In this document: positions 16,497 to 24,841 of the stretch, one piece after another
Layout: each line of letters opens with the position of its first letter
Position numbering within the stretch: the stretch's first letter is position 1
Assembly (NCBI GenBank): GCA_946545475.1
Contig: CAMNNO010000009.1
Location: 1 to 36,228 of the forward strand
DNA length: 36,228 nucleotides
Direction of reading: 5' to 3'
Origin: an uncultured Blautia sp.
GTDB lineage: Bacteria > Bacillota > Clostridia > Lachnospirales > Lachnospiraceae
The notes under the pieces: model-generated
The model's input: only the letters and a program-made list of their open reading frames with translations
Database searches by the model: none
Told to the model about the DNA's origin: nothing
Translations under genes and position numbers: made by a program

Positions 16497-16534
16497 AAAC
16501 AGGGACAAATACATATACGCGTTTGTCCCTGTTT
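16497..16534. terminator. Hairpin AAACAGGGACAAA-N12-TTTGTCCCTGTTT downstream of the minus-strand esterase
   Basis: Perfect 13-bp inverted repeat; near-identical copy at 1083-1120. Confidence 0.7.
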
Positions 16535-16607
16535 CTGACTCTTCTTCGTATGTTTCGATCATCTCAAGTACAGAGCATGGTGATCCCCGGGCTGGTCTTT
16601 GTCCGCA

Positions 16608-17333
16608 TTACTTCCACAGCCACTCCGTACACATGTAAGCCAGTCCCTGGCGCCAGGCGCTCCAAGCGTGGGTGCCGAGCGGCCAGAGCGTTGTTATTTC
16701 GATGCCATTCTCGCGGAAGCTTGAAAGCATGATGGGGTTTTCATCCATCATCGTTCCCCAGTAGGTCTCAAACATGGCCTGCACGTAAAGGATGTGCTTT
16801 TCTTTTAAGAGAGGGTCCGCGAAGTCCGCGCCTTCGGGAAGCATGCCGGCATTGGCATAGGTGCTCTGCGGAGCGCACCAGCCAAAATTATCCGGATCAA
16901 AGATCGCATAGGTCGAATTCATCCCGCTGGCTGAATAGGACGTGATCGCCCAGTCGGAGGCATCTTCGGAAACGTTGTAGTTTTCCTTCACAAACGGCAC
17001 ATAGACATCCGTGATCGTATCATAGGAGGAATACGGTGTGCAGACGCCAACCACCGGCTCCATCTTTCCCTCGGCGATGGCATTATCAAAAATGTTGCGC
17101 GCCGCGCCAAGGCCGTACCAGGTATTGGTCGGCATATTGGCAGCCAGGTAAATGACCTTATAGCCTTCTTCTCTTGCCTCATCATAGCCATACGGCAGAT
17201 AGACGACCATGTCTGCTGCCTCGTCGGAAACATGCACCTTGACCAGCTCTCCGTTCTCGCCATCCCGCGGCGCTTCAATGGAGAAATCGTCCACCTGCTT
17301 CTCCGGGTCAAAGGGAACGTAGATGGTGCTCAT
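16608..17333 (-). CDS. Esterase (feruloyl/acetyl esterase-like alpha/beta hydrolase)
   Basis: 241 aa; VVYLPYGYDEAREEGYKVIYLAANMP, WAITSYSASGMNS (elbow variant), LWPLGTHAWSAWRQGL (catalytic His region). No signal peptide seen. Confidence 0.75.
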   Translation of the reverse strand: MSTIYVPFDPEKQVDDFSIEAPRDGENGELVKVHVSDEAADMVVYLPYGYDEAREEGYKVIYLAANMPTNTWYGLGAARNIFDNAIAEGKMEPVVGVCTPYSSYDTITDVYVPFVKENYNVSEDASDWAITSYSASGMNSTYAIFDPDNFGWCAPQSTYANAGMLPEGADFADPLLKEKHILYVQAMFETYWGTMMDENPIMLSSFRENGIEITTLWPLGTHAWSAWRQGLAYMCTEWLWK

Positions 17334-17351
17334 CAGATCATCACCATACTT

Positions 17352-19016
17352 TTACAGTTTTTTCACACATGCACTTTTCTGGTAAAAAGAAATCCCATAG
17401 CAGATCACATCATACTCATCCAGGTTTTTTGCGTATTCCTGATCGACGATCTGCCGCAGGGCTTCCTGGCAGTCCTGTTCCATTTCTTCTTTATGGGCGG
17501 ACTTTTTCGCTTCGATGATCAATATACGGCGATTGGCATCATCAATCAGCCTGATATCCGGCCGGCCGAGGCCCCTCTCTTTGTTGCTTTCAACTTCATA
17601 GCCTCTGCCGACAAAGATCCCGGCCAGGAAGGCATGGTAATAATCCTCGTGATAATCCATGTAACTGATGGTCTGCCAGAGCAGCTTTGAGATTGCCCTG
17701 CCTGCCGCTTCTTCATCACCGGACCACAAGGCTTCCATCATGGCCTTCTGTTCGGAATCGTCCACATGATCGGAAAAGTATTTGACGACCGTATCCCGGA
17801 AGATGCCGGCAATTTCTTTGTTGGGGATCTTAAGATCGATAGTGTTTCCCCTCGCCTGCGGATGGGCTTTTGTCAGATAGCCGGTCATCAAAAGCACGCT
17901 CCAGAGATTGTCTTCTGTTTCATGAAGCGTATCATATGTCAGCTCATCCGATATCGTCTGTGTAATGCTTCCCCCATTCAGGAGAATTTCAAATTTTTTC
18001 TTTACCTGAAAGTCCGTCCGTTCGACGAACTCGCGGATGATCCCGTTGCCGCTGGTGTTTTTCCAGTAGTTGTCCGGCTCCTTGTCCGGATCATCCATGG
18101 CATCAGCCACATAGTTGACAACGTCCCAGGGACAGAACACTTTTGTATTCCCGAATACGTAACCGTCATACCAGGAACGTATCAGTTCCATACGGTCTTT
18201 CATATCCGCTGTGGCCAGCAGTTTTTCCACCTCTTCTTCTCCAAAGCCAAAGTATGCTCCAAAGCGCCTGTCCAGGACGGAGTATGATCTGAAATTGTTT
18301 ACTCCGGTAAAAATGCTTTCCTTTGCGATCCGGAGACATCCGGTGACGATACCGAATTTCAGGTAATCGTTGGATTTTAAGGCTGTGCCCAGAATGCCCC
18401 GGATTACCTCAAGCATCTGCGGATAATATCGCTCTTTGCCTTCTCTCTTTTCGTTTGCCTTTGCCAGAGGAACATCATACTCATCCATCAGCAGGATCGC
18501 CGGCCTGCCGTAAACCGCCATCATCATGCGCATCATGATCTTCAGCGAGTTTTTTATATCTCCTCTGTCTGCTCTTCTTGAAGAAAGCCTGTTGAAAGCA
18601 GCCCTGTCCTCTTCGGAAGTCTTAGGGCTTTCTCTCAGTTCCAGATGCCTCTGGCAAAGATCCGCCAATACCACCGTAAGCATCTCATATGCACTGTCAA
18701 AGCTTAAGCCTTCTACGTCCTTAAAGCTTATGGACAATACGGGATACTGGTTCATCCATTCCCGGCAGAACTCTTCATGCCTCATAATGTCCAGGCCGGC
18801 AAACAGCACTTTGCTGTCCTTACGGATGTCAAAGAAGCTTTCGATCATGCTCATCATGAGAGTTTTGCCAAAACGGCGCGGACGGGTAAAAAGAGTGACC
18901 GCATTATTCTCTTCATTCACCAGCTCGTAAAGCAGTTCCGTTTTGTCAACATAATAACAATGAGATTCCCTGAGCCGGTCAAAAAACTCTCCTCCTATCC
19001 CGATCCTGATCGCCAT
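17352..19016 (-). CDS. AAA-ATPase with C-terminal PD-(D/E)XK nuclease-like domain (AAA-ATPase_like/DUF1703 family)
   Basis: 554 aa; YYVDKTELLYELV, TLFTRPRRFGKTLMMSMIESFF, PAILLMDEYDVPLAKA, GFGEEEVEKLL, DYYHAFLAGIFVGRGYEVESNKERGLGRPDIRLID...ILIIEAKKS. Confidence 0.95.
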   Translation of the reverse strand: MAIRIGIGGEFFDRLRESHCYYVDKTELLYELVNEENNAVTLFTRPRRFGKTLMMSMIESFFDIRKDSKVLFAGLDIMRHEEFCREWMNQYPVLSISFKDVEGLSFDSAYEMLTVVLADLCQRHLELRESPKTSEEDRAAFNRLSSRRADRGDIKNSLKIMMRMMMAVYGRPAILLMDEYDVPLAKANEKREGKERYYPQMLEVIRGILGTALKSNDYLKFGIVTGCLRIAKESIFTGVNNFRSYSVLDRRFGAYFGFGEEEVEKLLATADMKDRMELIRSWYDGYVFGNTKVFCPWDVVNYVADAMDDPDKEPDNYWKNTSGNGIIREFVERTDFQVKKKFEILLNGGSITQTISDELTYDTLHETEDNLWSVLLMTGYLTKAHPQARGNTIDLKIPNKEIAGIFRDTVVKYFSDHVDDSEQKAMMEALWSGDEEAAGRAISKLLWQTISYMDYHEDYYHAFLAGIFVGRGYEVESNKERGLGRPDIRLIDDANRRILIIEAKKSAHKEEMEQDCQEALRQIVDQEYAKNLDEYDVICYGISFYQKSACVKKL

Positions 19017-19146
19017 GGCAGCACACCTCCTTATAGCGGCGAGTTATGACATGAGCCTTCATGATGCCAGCTCCCGCTTTCCTTGCTATCTCCTGAATTT
19101 TACCACAAGGCCGCTTTCTTTTCAACATGTCCCCTTTTCTTTCCTG

Positions 19147-20136
19147 TCACATGTTTGTCTTTTCTGTCTCCATCTGCCATGTCAGCCTGTCGGCGTCCTG
19201 ATATCCGGCGGTCAGCGCCAGGTTCTGGATGGCAGCGTTGGCGGCTCTTCTTTCACTCTCCTGGCGTTTCGCGCCAAACCGGCAGCTGTCCTTCATAAAC
19301 TGCCGGATAAATTCATAGCGTTTTAACACCTCAGATGCGTCCCCCTCCTTAATGGGGATAAGGGCATATGCGCGAAGCTTGTCCTGGTTCCGCTTCTCCT
19401 TTACTTCCTCCAAAAGCGTCTCAGCGTCCAGCTTCCCAAGAGAAGCGTCGGCGTAAAGCTGGGCGCGGCGGTGTCCGGCCGGGCCCTGAGAAACATATTT
19501 CGCGTACCGGTAGAGCAGCTGGAAACGCTTTTCTCCAAGTGCCTGCCAGGCTTCAAAGAACCATTTCCTGTCAAAGATTCCGTCGTTAAACTGCTCCGGC
19601 GTAAAAGGCGAGAACCCGGCAGCCTGGACGGCCTTAGCGGCAGAAAACCGTTCGCCCACGTGGGCATGGAAAAACCATACCCCACACTCAAGGCCCGGCC
19701 AGGAAAGCGCGCTTTCCGCAAACCCTGCCCACTGAGGGGCATACATCGCGGCCTCAGCAAGGCGTTCTTCTCTTATCTTCAATTCCCGGAAAAGCGTCCG
19801 GAAGCTCTCGGGCGTATCCGATCTCGCTGGATAACAGCGGCGCAGGAGCCGGCTTAAGACGAATGGCTTCTTCATGCTCTTCGCATATCCGTCATAGCCG
19901 CGGTAAAATTCTTCCTCCCCCAGGGCGGCAATAAGGCGCAAAAAGTGGCACGCTCCTTCAAAACGCTCGATATTAAGGGCCTGGAGAGTCACCTCGGACG
20001 GCAGGTCCCCCCTTTCCTCTTCTACTGTCACGATGCGGTCGACCACTTTCCTGGCCACCTCTTCTGCTCCGGGATGCCGCTGGTAAAAAGCCTTGAGTAC
20101 GCTGGGATTTTTAACAGTTATAATAAATATATACAA
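19147..20136 (-). pseudogene. Internal fragment of a DUF5724/DUF4132-like protein
   Basis: 329 aa (TTG start, stop codon directly upstream); ...FSPFTPEQFNDGIFDRKWFFEAWQALGEKRFQLLYRYAKYVSQGPAGHRRAQLYADASLGKLDAETLLEEVKEKRNQDKLRAYALIPI...ALTAGYQDADRLTWQMETE resembles this family and ends abruptly. Confidence 0.6.
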
Positions 20137-20246
20137 ACATTAATATATACCAATAAATCTTGCCCTGCTCAATCATTATAATCAGATATTTTTCTTGCAC
20201 TTCGAAAAATAAGGCTTTAAAACATGAGATTATTTTTGAGTTTATA

Positions 20247-20275
20247 TTGACCTTTTATAGATAAAATGGTATTAT
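20247..20275 (+). promoter_or_regulatory. Promoter of the Uma2-tnpB unit
   Basis: TTGACC-N17-TATTAT upstream of GGAGG and the 20291 start. Confidence 0.6.
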
Positions 20276-20290
20276 AACAACTGAGAGGAG

Positions 20291-21097
20291 GTGTCAGTTT
20301 TGACTGTTGAAGAAATGAATGAGCGGAAACGAATCCTGGGCTACAGCTATGAGCAGATTTCCCACTTATCCGGCGTTCCGGATAGCACGGTCCGAAAAAT
20401 CCTTGGAGGGGTTACCAGGCGTCCGCGTTATGCCACGCTTACCGCGCTGGCGCAGGTACTCCGGGAGCCTACGCCAGCAGATATTTATGGCGCGGTAAAA
20501 AAACAGGGTCAGTACACGCTGGATGATTATCTTGCCCTGCCGCCGGAAAGGCGGGCAGAGCTGATCGACGGGGCACTCTATGATATGAGCATCCCCACAG
20601 TCTATCACCAGTTGATCGTTGGCCAGCTGTATGCCATGTTCCTTTTCTTTACCCGCGGCAAAAGCGACAGAGGTATGCCTTTTGTCTCTCCTGTGGAGGT
20701 TTTGCTGGATCATGATAACAGAACCGTTGTCCAGCCGGATCTCTTTATCCTGTGTGACTGGAATAAATATACCCCTGACAGGATCATAGGAGCTCCGGAC
20801 TATGTGGCTGAGGTTATCTCAAAGCCGACCCACCACAGGGATGTCTTCATCAAGCTTTCCTGCTACAAAAGTGCAGGCGTTCGGGAATACTGGATCATCG
20901 ATCCGGACAAAAAGTCTGTGATGGTCTGGGATTTCGATAATGACGACCGTGCCGCCGTATATGATTTCCGAAGCCGCATCCCTGTTGGCATCTATGGCGG
21001 AGAACTCATCATTGATTTTGCGGAAATAGACGATCATCTAAGCCAGTGGATGTCACCTGTTCCGGGTCGGGGTTCTGAAGAGCCGTTTTCTGAATAA
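20291..21097 (+). CDS. Uma2 family (DUF820) endonuclease with N-terminal XRE-like HTH
   Basis: 268 aa; HTH NERKRILGYSYEQISHLSGVPDSTVRKILGG; Uma2 motifs AELIDGALYDMS, VVQPDLFILCD, GAPDYVAEVIS, KLSCYKSAGVREYWIIDPDKKSVMVW. Confidence 0.92.
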   Translation: MSVLTVEEMNERKRILGYSYEQISHLSGVPDSTVRKILGGVTRRPRYATLTALAQVLREPTPADIYGAVKKQGQYTLDDYLALPPERRAELIDGALYDMSIPTVYHQLIVGQLYAMFLFFTRGKSDRGMPFVSPVEVLLDHDNRTVVQPDLFILCDWNKYTPDRIIGAPDYVAEVISKPTHHRDVFIKLSCYKSAGVREYWIIDPDKKSVMVWDFDNDDRAAVYDFRSRIPVGIYGGELIIDFAEIDDHLSQWMSPVPGRGSEEPFSE

Positions 21098-21123
21098 AGA
21101 ACGGAAAAATGAGGTAAAGACAG

Positions 21124-22311
21124 ATGCTGTTGGCAAAGAAGATAAAGCTGTGCCCGACGCCTGAGCAGGAAGACCTGTTCAGAAGGAGTGCCGGTACCGC
21201 GAGGTGGGCCTATAATTACTATCTCTCGGAAAACGACCGCCTGTGGAAAGAATACCTGAATAATGGGAAGACAGGAAAAAGGGGAATATCGGAAGGCGAA
21301 GTCAGGAAATATATCAATAACGTTCTGAAAAAGACGACTCATACGTGGCTTAAGGATGTCGGCAGCAATGTCATGAAGCAGGGCGTTAAGGATGCTGCTG
21401 ATGCCATGAAGAGATTCTTAAAGGGGCAGGCCGGAAGGCCGGACTATAAGTCGAAGAAAAGATCAAAGCCGTCATTCTATGTGAATTATGAAAGCCTTTC
21501 CCGGCGAGAAGGGGGCTTCCACGGAGAAAAAATGGGCTTCGTGCGGACATCGGAACCCCTGCCCGTCCTGCCGGAAGGAACGAAGTATTCCAATCCCCGG
21601 ATCTCTTTTGACGGGAAATACTGGTATCTGGCTGTCGCGTATGAAGAGCCCTGCATTCCCGCCTTGCTTACCGGAGAGAGCATCGGGATCGACCTGGGCG
21701 TCAAAAAACTGGCGGTGTGCTCGGATGGGAGCGTTTATGAGAACATCAATCGTTCGCGGACCGTCAGGCGCCTTGAAAAGACCCTTAAGAGGGAGCAGCG
21801 GAAGCTGTCAAGGATGCGCGAAAAGAAGATCACAGGCTATGAAAAAAAGAACGGCAAAGAGGTGCCGGTCTTTGACAGGCCTCTGGATGAGTATAAAAAC
21901 TACCAGAAGCAGAAGGAAAAAATAAAACATCTATACCGGCGTCTTGTGAACATTCGGAACAATCATTTGCACCAGGCGACTGCAAAGATAGTGAAAACCA
22001 AGCCATCCCGCATCGTCATGGAGGATCTGAACGTAAAAGGAATGATGAAAAACCGGCATCTTTCAAAAGCGATCCAGAGCCAGAAGTTTTATGAGTTCAA
22101 GCGCCAGATGATCTACAAATGCCGGAAATATGGTATTGCGTTTGTCGAAGTGCCGAGGTTTTATCCAAGTTCAAAGACCTGCTCATGCTGTGGCCATATT
22201 AAGGAAGACCTGAAGCTTTCCGACCGGATCTACCGCTGTGACAAATGTGGACTTGTCATAGACAGGGATCTTAACGCGAGCCTGAATCTGGCGAACTACC
22301 AATCTGTATGA
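21124..22311 (+). CDS. tnpB: RNA-guided endonuclease TnpB (IS200/IS605 family OrfB)
   Basis: 395 aa; RuvC motifs IGIDLGVKKLAV, IVMEDLNVKGM, DRDLNASLNLANY; zinc finger CSCCG...CDKCG. All three acidic residues present. Confidence 0.96.
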   Translation: MLLAKKIKLCPTPEQEDLFRRSAGTARWAYNYYLSENDRLWKEYLNNGKTGKRGISEGEVRKYINNVLKKTTHTWLKDVGSNVMKQGVKDAADAMKRFLKGQAGRPDYKSKKRSKPSFYVNYESLSRREGGFHGEKMGFVRTSEPLPVLPEGTKYSNPRISFDGKYWYLAVAYEEPCIPALLTGESIGIDLGVKKLAVCSDGSVYENINRSRTVRRLEKTLKREQRKLSRMREKKITGYEKKNGKEVPVFDRPLDEYKNYQKQKEKIKHLYRRLVNIRNNHLHQATAKIVKTKPSRIVMEDLNVKGMMKNRHLSKAIQSQKFYEFKRQMIYKCRKYGIAFVEVPRFYPSSKTCSCCGHIKEDLKLSDRIYRCDKCGLVIDRDLNASLNLANYQSV

Positions 22312-22470
22312 TTTCACCGACAGGAAACTGCAGATGTGTACCCATCGCTACTGGGGAGTTTAAGCCTGTGGAGTGTCAAAGAAAACGGAAGTAGCGGAGG
22401 CGCAGGCCGAAGCAAACCCGGACACCTGAAGCAGGAAGATATTTCGTGAGGAATGTCAATGGTAGATATT
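22312..22470 (+). ncRNA. Candidate omega-RNA (reRNA) of the TnpB element, probably extending upstream into the tnpB 3' end
   Basis: Conserved-looking non-coding 3' region with pairings CGCTAC(22346-22351)/GTAGCG(22391-22396), CCTG(22365-22368)/CAGG(22432-22435), GTGTC(22373-22377)/GACAC(22421-22425), which interleave as a pseudoknot. Confidence 0.6.
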
Positions 22471-22490
22471 TTAAATTTATATAAATTTAA
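22471..22490. repeat. Perfect 20-bp palindrome TTAAATTTATATAAATTTAA
   Basis: Self-complementary sequence read directly, between the tnpB 3' region and the 22497-23588 ORF end. Confidence 0.85.
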
Positions 22491-22496
22491 GTATAT

Positions 22497-23588
22497 TTAT
22501 CGTAGCGGATGATAGCCTCCTCCCGTCAAAAAGAGGATATCTCCCATGGGAAGGTACCCGTCGGGCATCTGCAGCTCTTCCAAAGGCGCCTCTTTCATCA
22601 GATGTGCCATTAGGACATCCACAGGGGCGGCGCCCATCTCTATCGCCCTGAAATAATCGTCCAGACCAAGCCTATCCGTTGTTACGCTTCCGGCCAGCTT
22701 TTCCACGCGGCATTCAAAAGAGAACCACAAGGTAAAGTCCTCATCTGAGAGGGGAAGCGTTTTAATAAGGTGCCGCCAGACGCCAAGCATCCGGTGATTG
22801 ATCACCGCGCCGACATCATGAAATATCTCTGTGCGGCGATAAAACCTTCCCAGGTTTTCCTCGCCCACTATGGCGACCAGTCCTCGGTACAGGCGAAAAG
22901 CCAGGGCAAAGACCTCATGAGTGCCAAACTCCAGCAGTTTCAGGCGGATGATCTGGTGAAACCAGGCTTCTCGCCGTAAATGTTGTTCTTTTATATCCGG
23001 CCGCCAAAACATGGGGGACAGGTTTTTCTCTTCGATAGGGACAAACCAGGGTTCTGTATGGTATTCGCCGTCCGGCGTTAAAGGCCTCCCGTAATCATCT
23101 GTCACGGCATAAAGGCCCGCGATCTCATCGATCCTGCCGGCGTCATCCCCGAACGCTTCCCGGAACTCCCCGGAAAAAGGCAGCATGTCCAGCCTGGCCT
23201 GCTCCTCATGGGCGAAACTGCAGGGACTGCCGGCCGGTAAGGGGAGAAAAGAGTGGAAAGAGGTCCCGAAAAGAACACTTCCGCTCTTCCCGTCAGGACC
23301 GGCCGTTTCGTAGACATAATCTCTGTGGCGTTCAAAAATGTCGGCCATGTTGTGCCAGATGACATCCACAAAAGCTTCTTCCGGAAAGATTTTCCGGATC
23401 TCCTCTTCCGCCATGGGACTGTACGCTCCCTGAATCTCGCCCGCCACAGAAAGGACCCGATAAGACTGTTCCTCAAAGGCGGCCACCTTTTCCGGAGCGT
23501 AAAGGCCAAAGCCGCAGCTTCGTGTAAGGAGACCTGACTCGTCCGGCTCCTTTATCTCCTGTTTGCCTGTTCCAGATTTTTTCACCAT
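22497..23588 (-). pseudogene. Probable N-terminal fragment of the same DUF5724/DUF4132-like protein (or a stand-alone hypothetical)
   Basis: 363 aa; WFHQIIRLKLLEFGTHEVFALAFRLYRGLVAIVGEENLGRFYRRTEIFHD...LPLSDEDFTLWF; ends at insertion boundary; co-oriented with the 19147-20136 fragment. Confidence 0.5.
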
Positions 23589-23610
23589 AAGTTAACCTTT
23601 CTGATTGTCA

Positions 23611-23681
23611 GGACAAGAAAAGGGGACGCTTCTTTTTTCTTGTGATCCGTAAGAAAAAAGAAACGTCCCCTTTTCTTGTCC
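23611..23681. repeat. Very long inverted repeat (31-bp arms, one mismatch, 9-nt loop)
   Basis: GGACAAGAAAAGGGGACGCTTCTTTTTTCTT-GTGATCCGT-AAGAAAAAAGAAACGTCCCCTTTTCTTGTCC. Confidence 0.92.
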
Positions 23682-23691
23682 CCCTCTCTTC

Positions 23692-24744
23692 TCACGCGGC
23701 CGGTTCCAGGGCCTCTTCTTCTGTCTTTACGGCGTTATCCCCGTAGATCGTTGCAAACTCATCCCTCATCGACACGGTCTCAAAGCCCAGGGCTTCGCAT
23801 TTCGCCGCGAAGGACTCTGCCGTTTCAAGGTCGCCGTAATCGCGTTCCAGATCGTCGCACAGAAGCATGTAGGCTTTTCCGCCGTTGCGGACAGCATACT
23901 CGCCCATGGCGAAGTCGCCGGAGCTGTTGCCGAAGGCCAGCACGGGAGCGATGCCGATCTCGTTGAGGATGCTTACGACCTTGTTCATTTTCACGTTCTT
24001 GAAAACCATGTTTCCTTCCATGAGGACGTCATCCTCGGGGCTCAAGGTGTAGTCTCTGGGGGCCTTGTCGCCCTGGTTGGTCGCAGCCAGGGAAAAGGTG
24101 GTGCCGATGATCTGGTACGGGGGGATCCACTCGTCCAGGGTCCCGCGGATCAGCTCCCGGAGGAGGTGACGCTCCGCCCCGCTGACAATATAGACCTGGA
24201 AGTCATGCCCGCTAAGATACTCGACCAGCGATACCATGGGCTTAAAGAAGCCCTCCCCATAGGTGAGGCCTTCAAAGCCGACAGCCGGGTAAGACATAAA
24301 ATCGCGGACATAGGCCTGGTATTCTTCGACCGTGCAGCCCTCGAAGGCTTCCGCGATGATCTGGCCGGAGGACTTTGAGGAATCCGGCTCCGGCTCACCG
24401 GCAAGCAGGGCCGCCTCAAGAGCCTCGCAGTATGCCTTATCCTCCGGGTCCGCCTCTTCATAATTCTCGTCGTGAAGGATGCGGTGCAGCATCATGCACT
24501 GGTCAAAATAGGTGGGAAAGCGCTCGCCGAACAGCGTGCCGTCCAGGTCAAAGACCGCGATGCGCTCGCTTGCCGGCACATATTCCGGCGAAGCTTCATC
24601 TGACACCTCCTCCACAAAAGAGACGATAGAAGCCATGGCCGGGGATGTCTCTTCCCAGTCCGGAATGGCCTCATCCGCCTTTGCGGCAGCCGTAAAAGAG
24701 CACAGAAGCGCAAGACATGAAAATAAAGCAAAACGCTTTTTCAT
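23692..24744 (-). CDS. Secreted HAD-superfamily phosphatase
   Basis: 350 aa; signal peptide MKKRFALFSCLALLCSFTAAAKA; motif I IAVFDLDGTLFGER, motif II-like YIVSGAERHLL, motif IV-like LAFGNSSGDFAM. Confidence 0.88.
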   Translation of the reverse strand: MKKRFALFSCLALLCSFTAAAKADEAIPDWEETSPAMASIVSFVEEVSDEASPEYVPASERIAVFDLDGTLFGERFPTYFDQCMMLHRILHDENYEEADPEDKAYCEALEAALLAGEPEPDSSKSSGQIIAEAFEGCTVEEYQAYVRDFMSYPAVGFEGLTYGEGFFKPMVSLVEYLSGHDFQVYIVSGAERHLLRELIRGTLDEWIPPYQIIGTTFSLAATNQGDKAPRDYTLSPEDDVLMEGNMVFKNVKMNKVVSILNEIGIAPVLAFGNSSGDFAMGEYAVRNGGKAYMLLCDDLERDYGDLETAESFAAKCEALGFETVSMRDEFATIYGDNAVKTEEEALEPAA

Positions 24745-24782
24745 AACAACCTCTCCTTTCGAATACTATGGTAACACCGTTT

Positions 24783-24811
24783 ATCGTACATCAAAATGCC
24801 TGCTTTTTCAA
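24783..24811 (-). promoter_or_regulatory. Promoter of the HAD gene
   Basis: Minus strand TTGAAA-N17-TACGAT. Confidence 0.5.
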
Positions 24812-24841
24812 GATTTGAACAGGAAGAAATGGAGACGGCGG

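Larger units (their letters stand above)
20140..22490 (+). mobile_element. IS200/IS605-type TnpB insertion carrying an HTH-Uma2 gene (approximate boundaries)
   Basis: Uma2 and TnpB co-oriented on plus strand between two minus-strand fragments of an apparently single gene; no TnpA ORF; hairpin TATTTTTC-N9-GAAAAATA at 20187-20211; 20-bp palindrome at 22471-22490. Confidence 0.6.
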
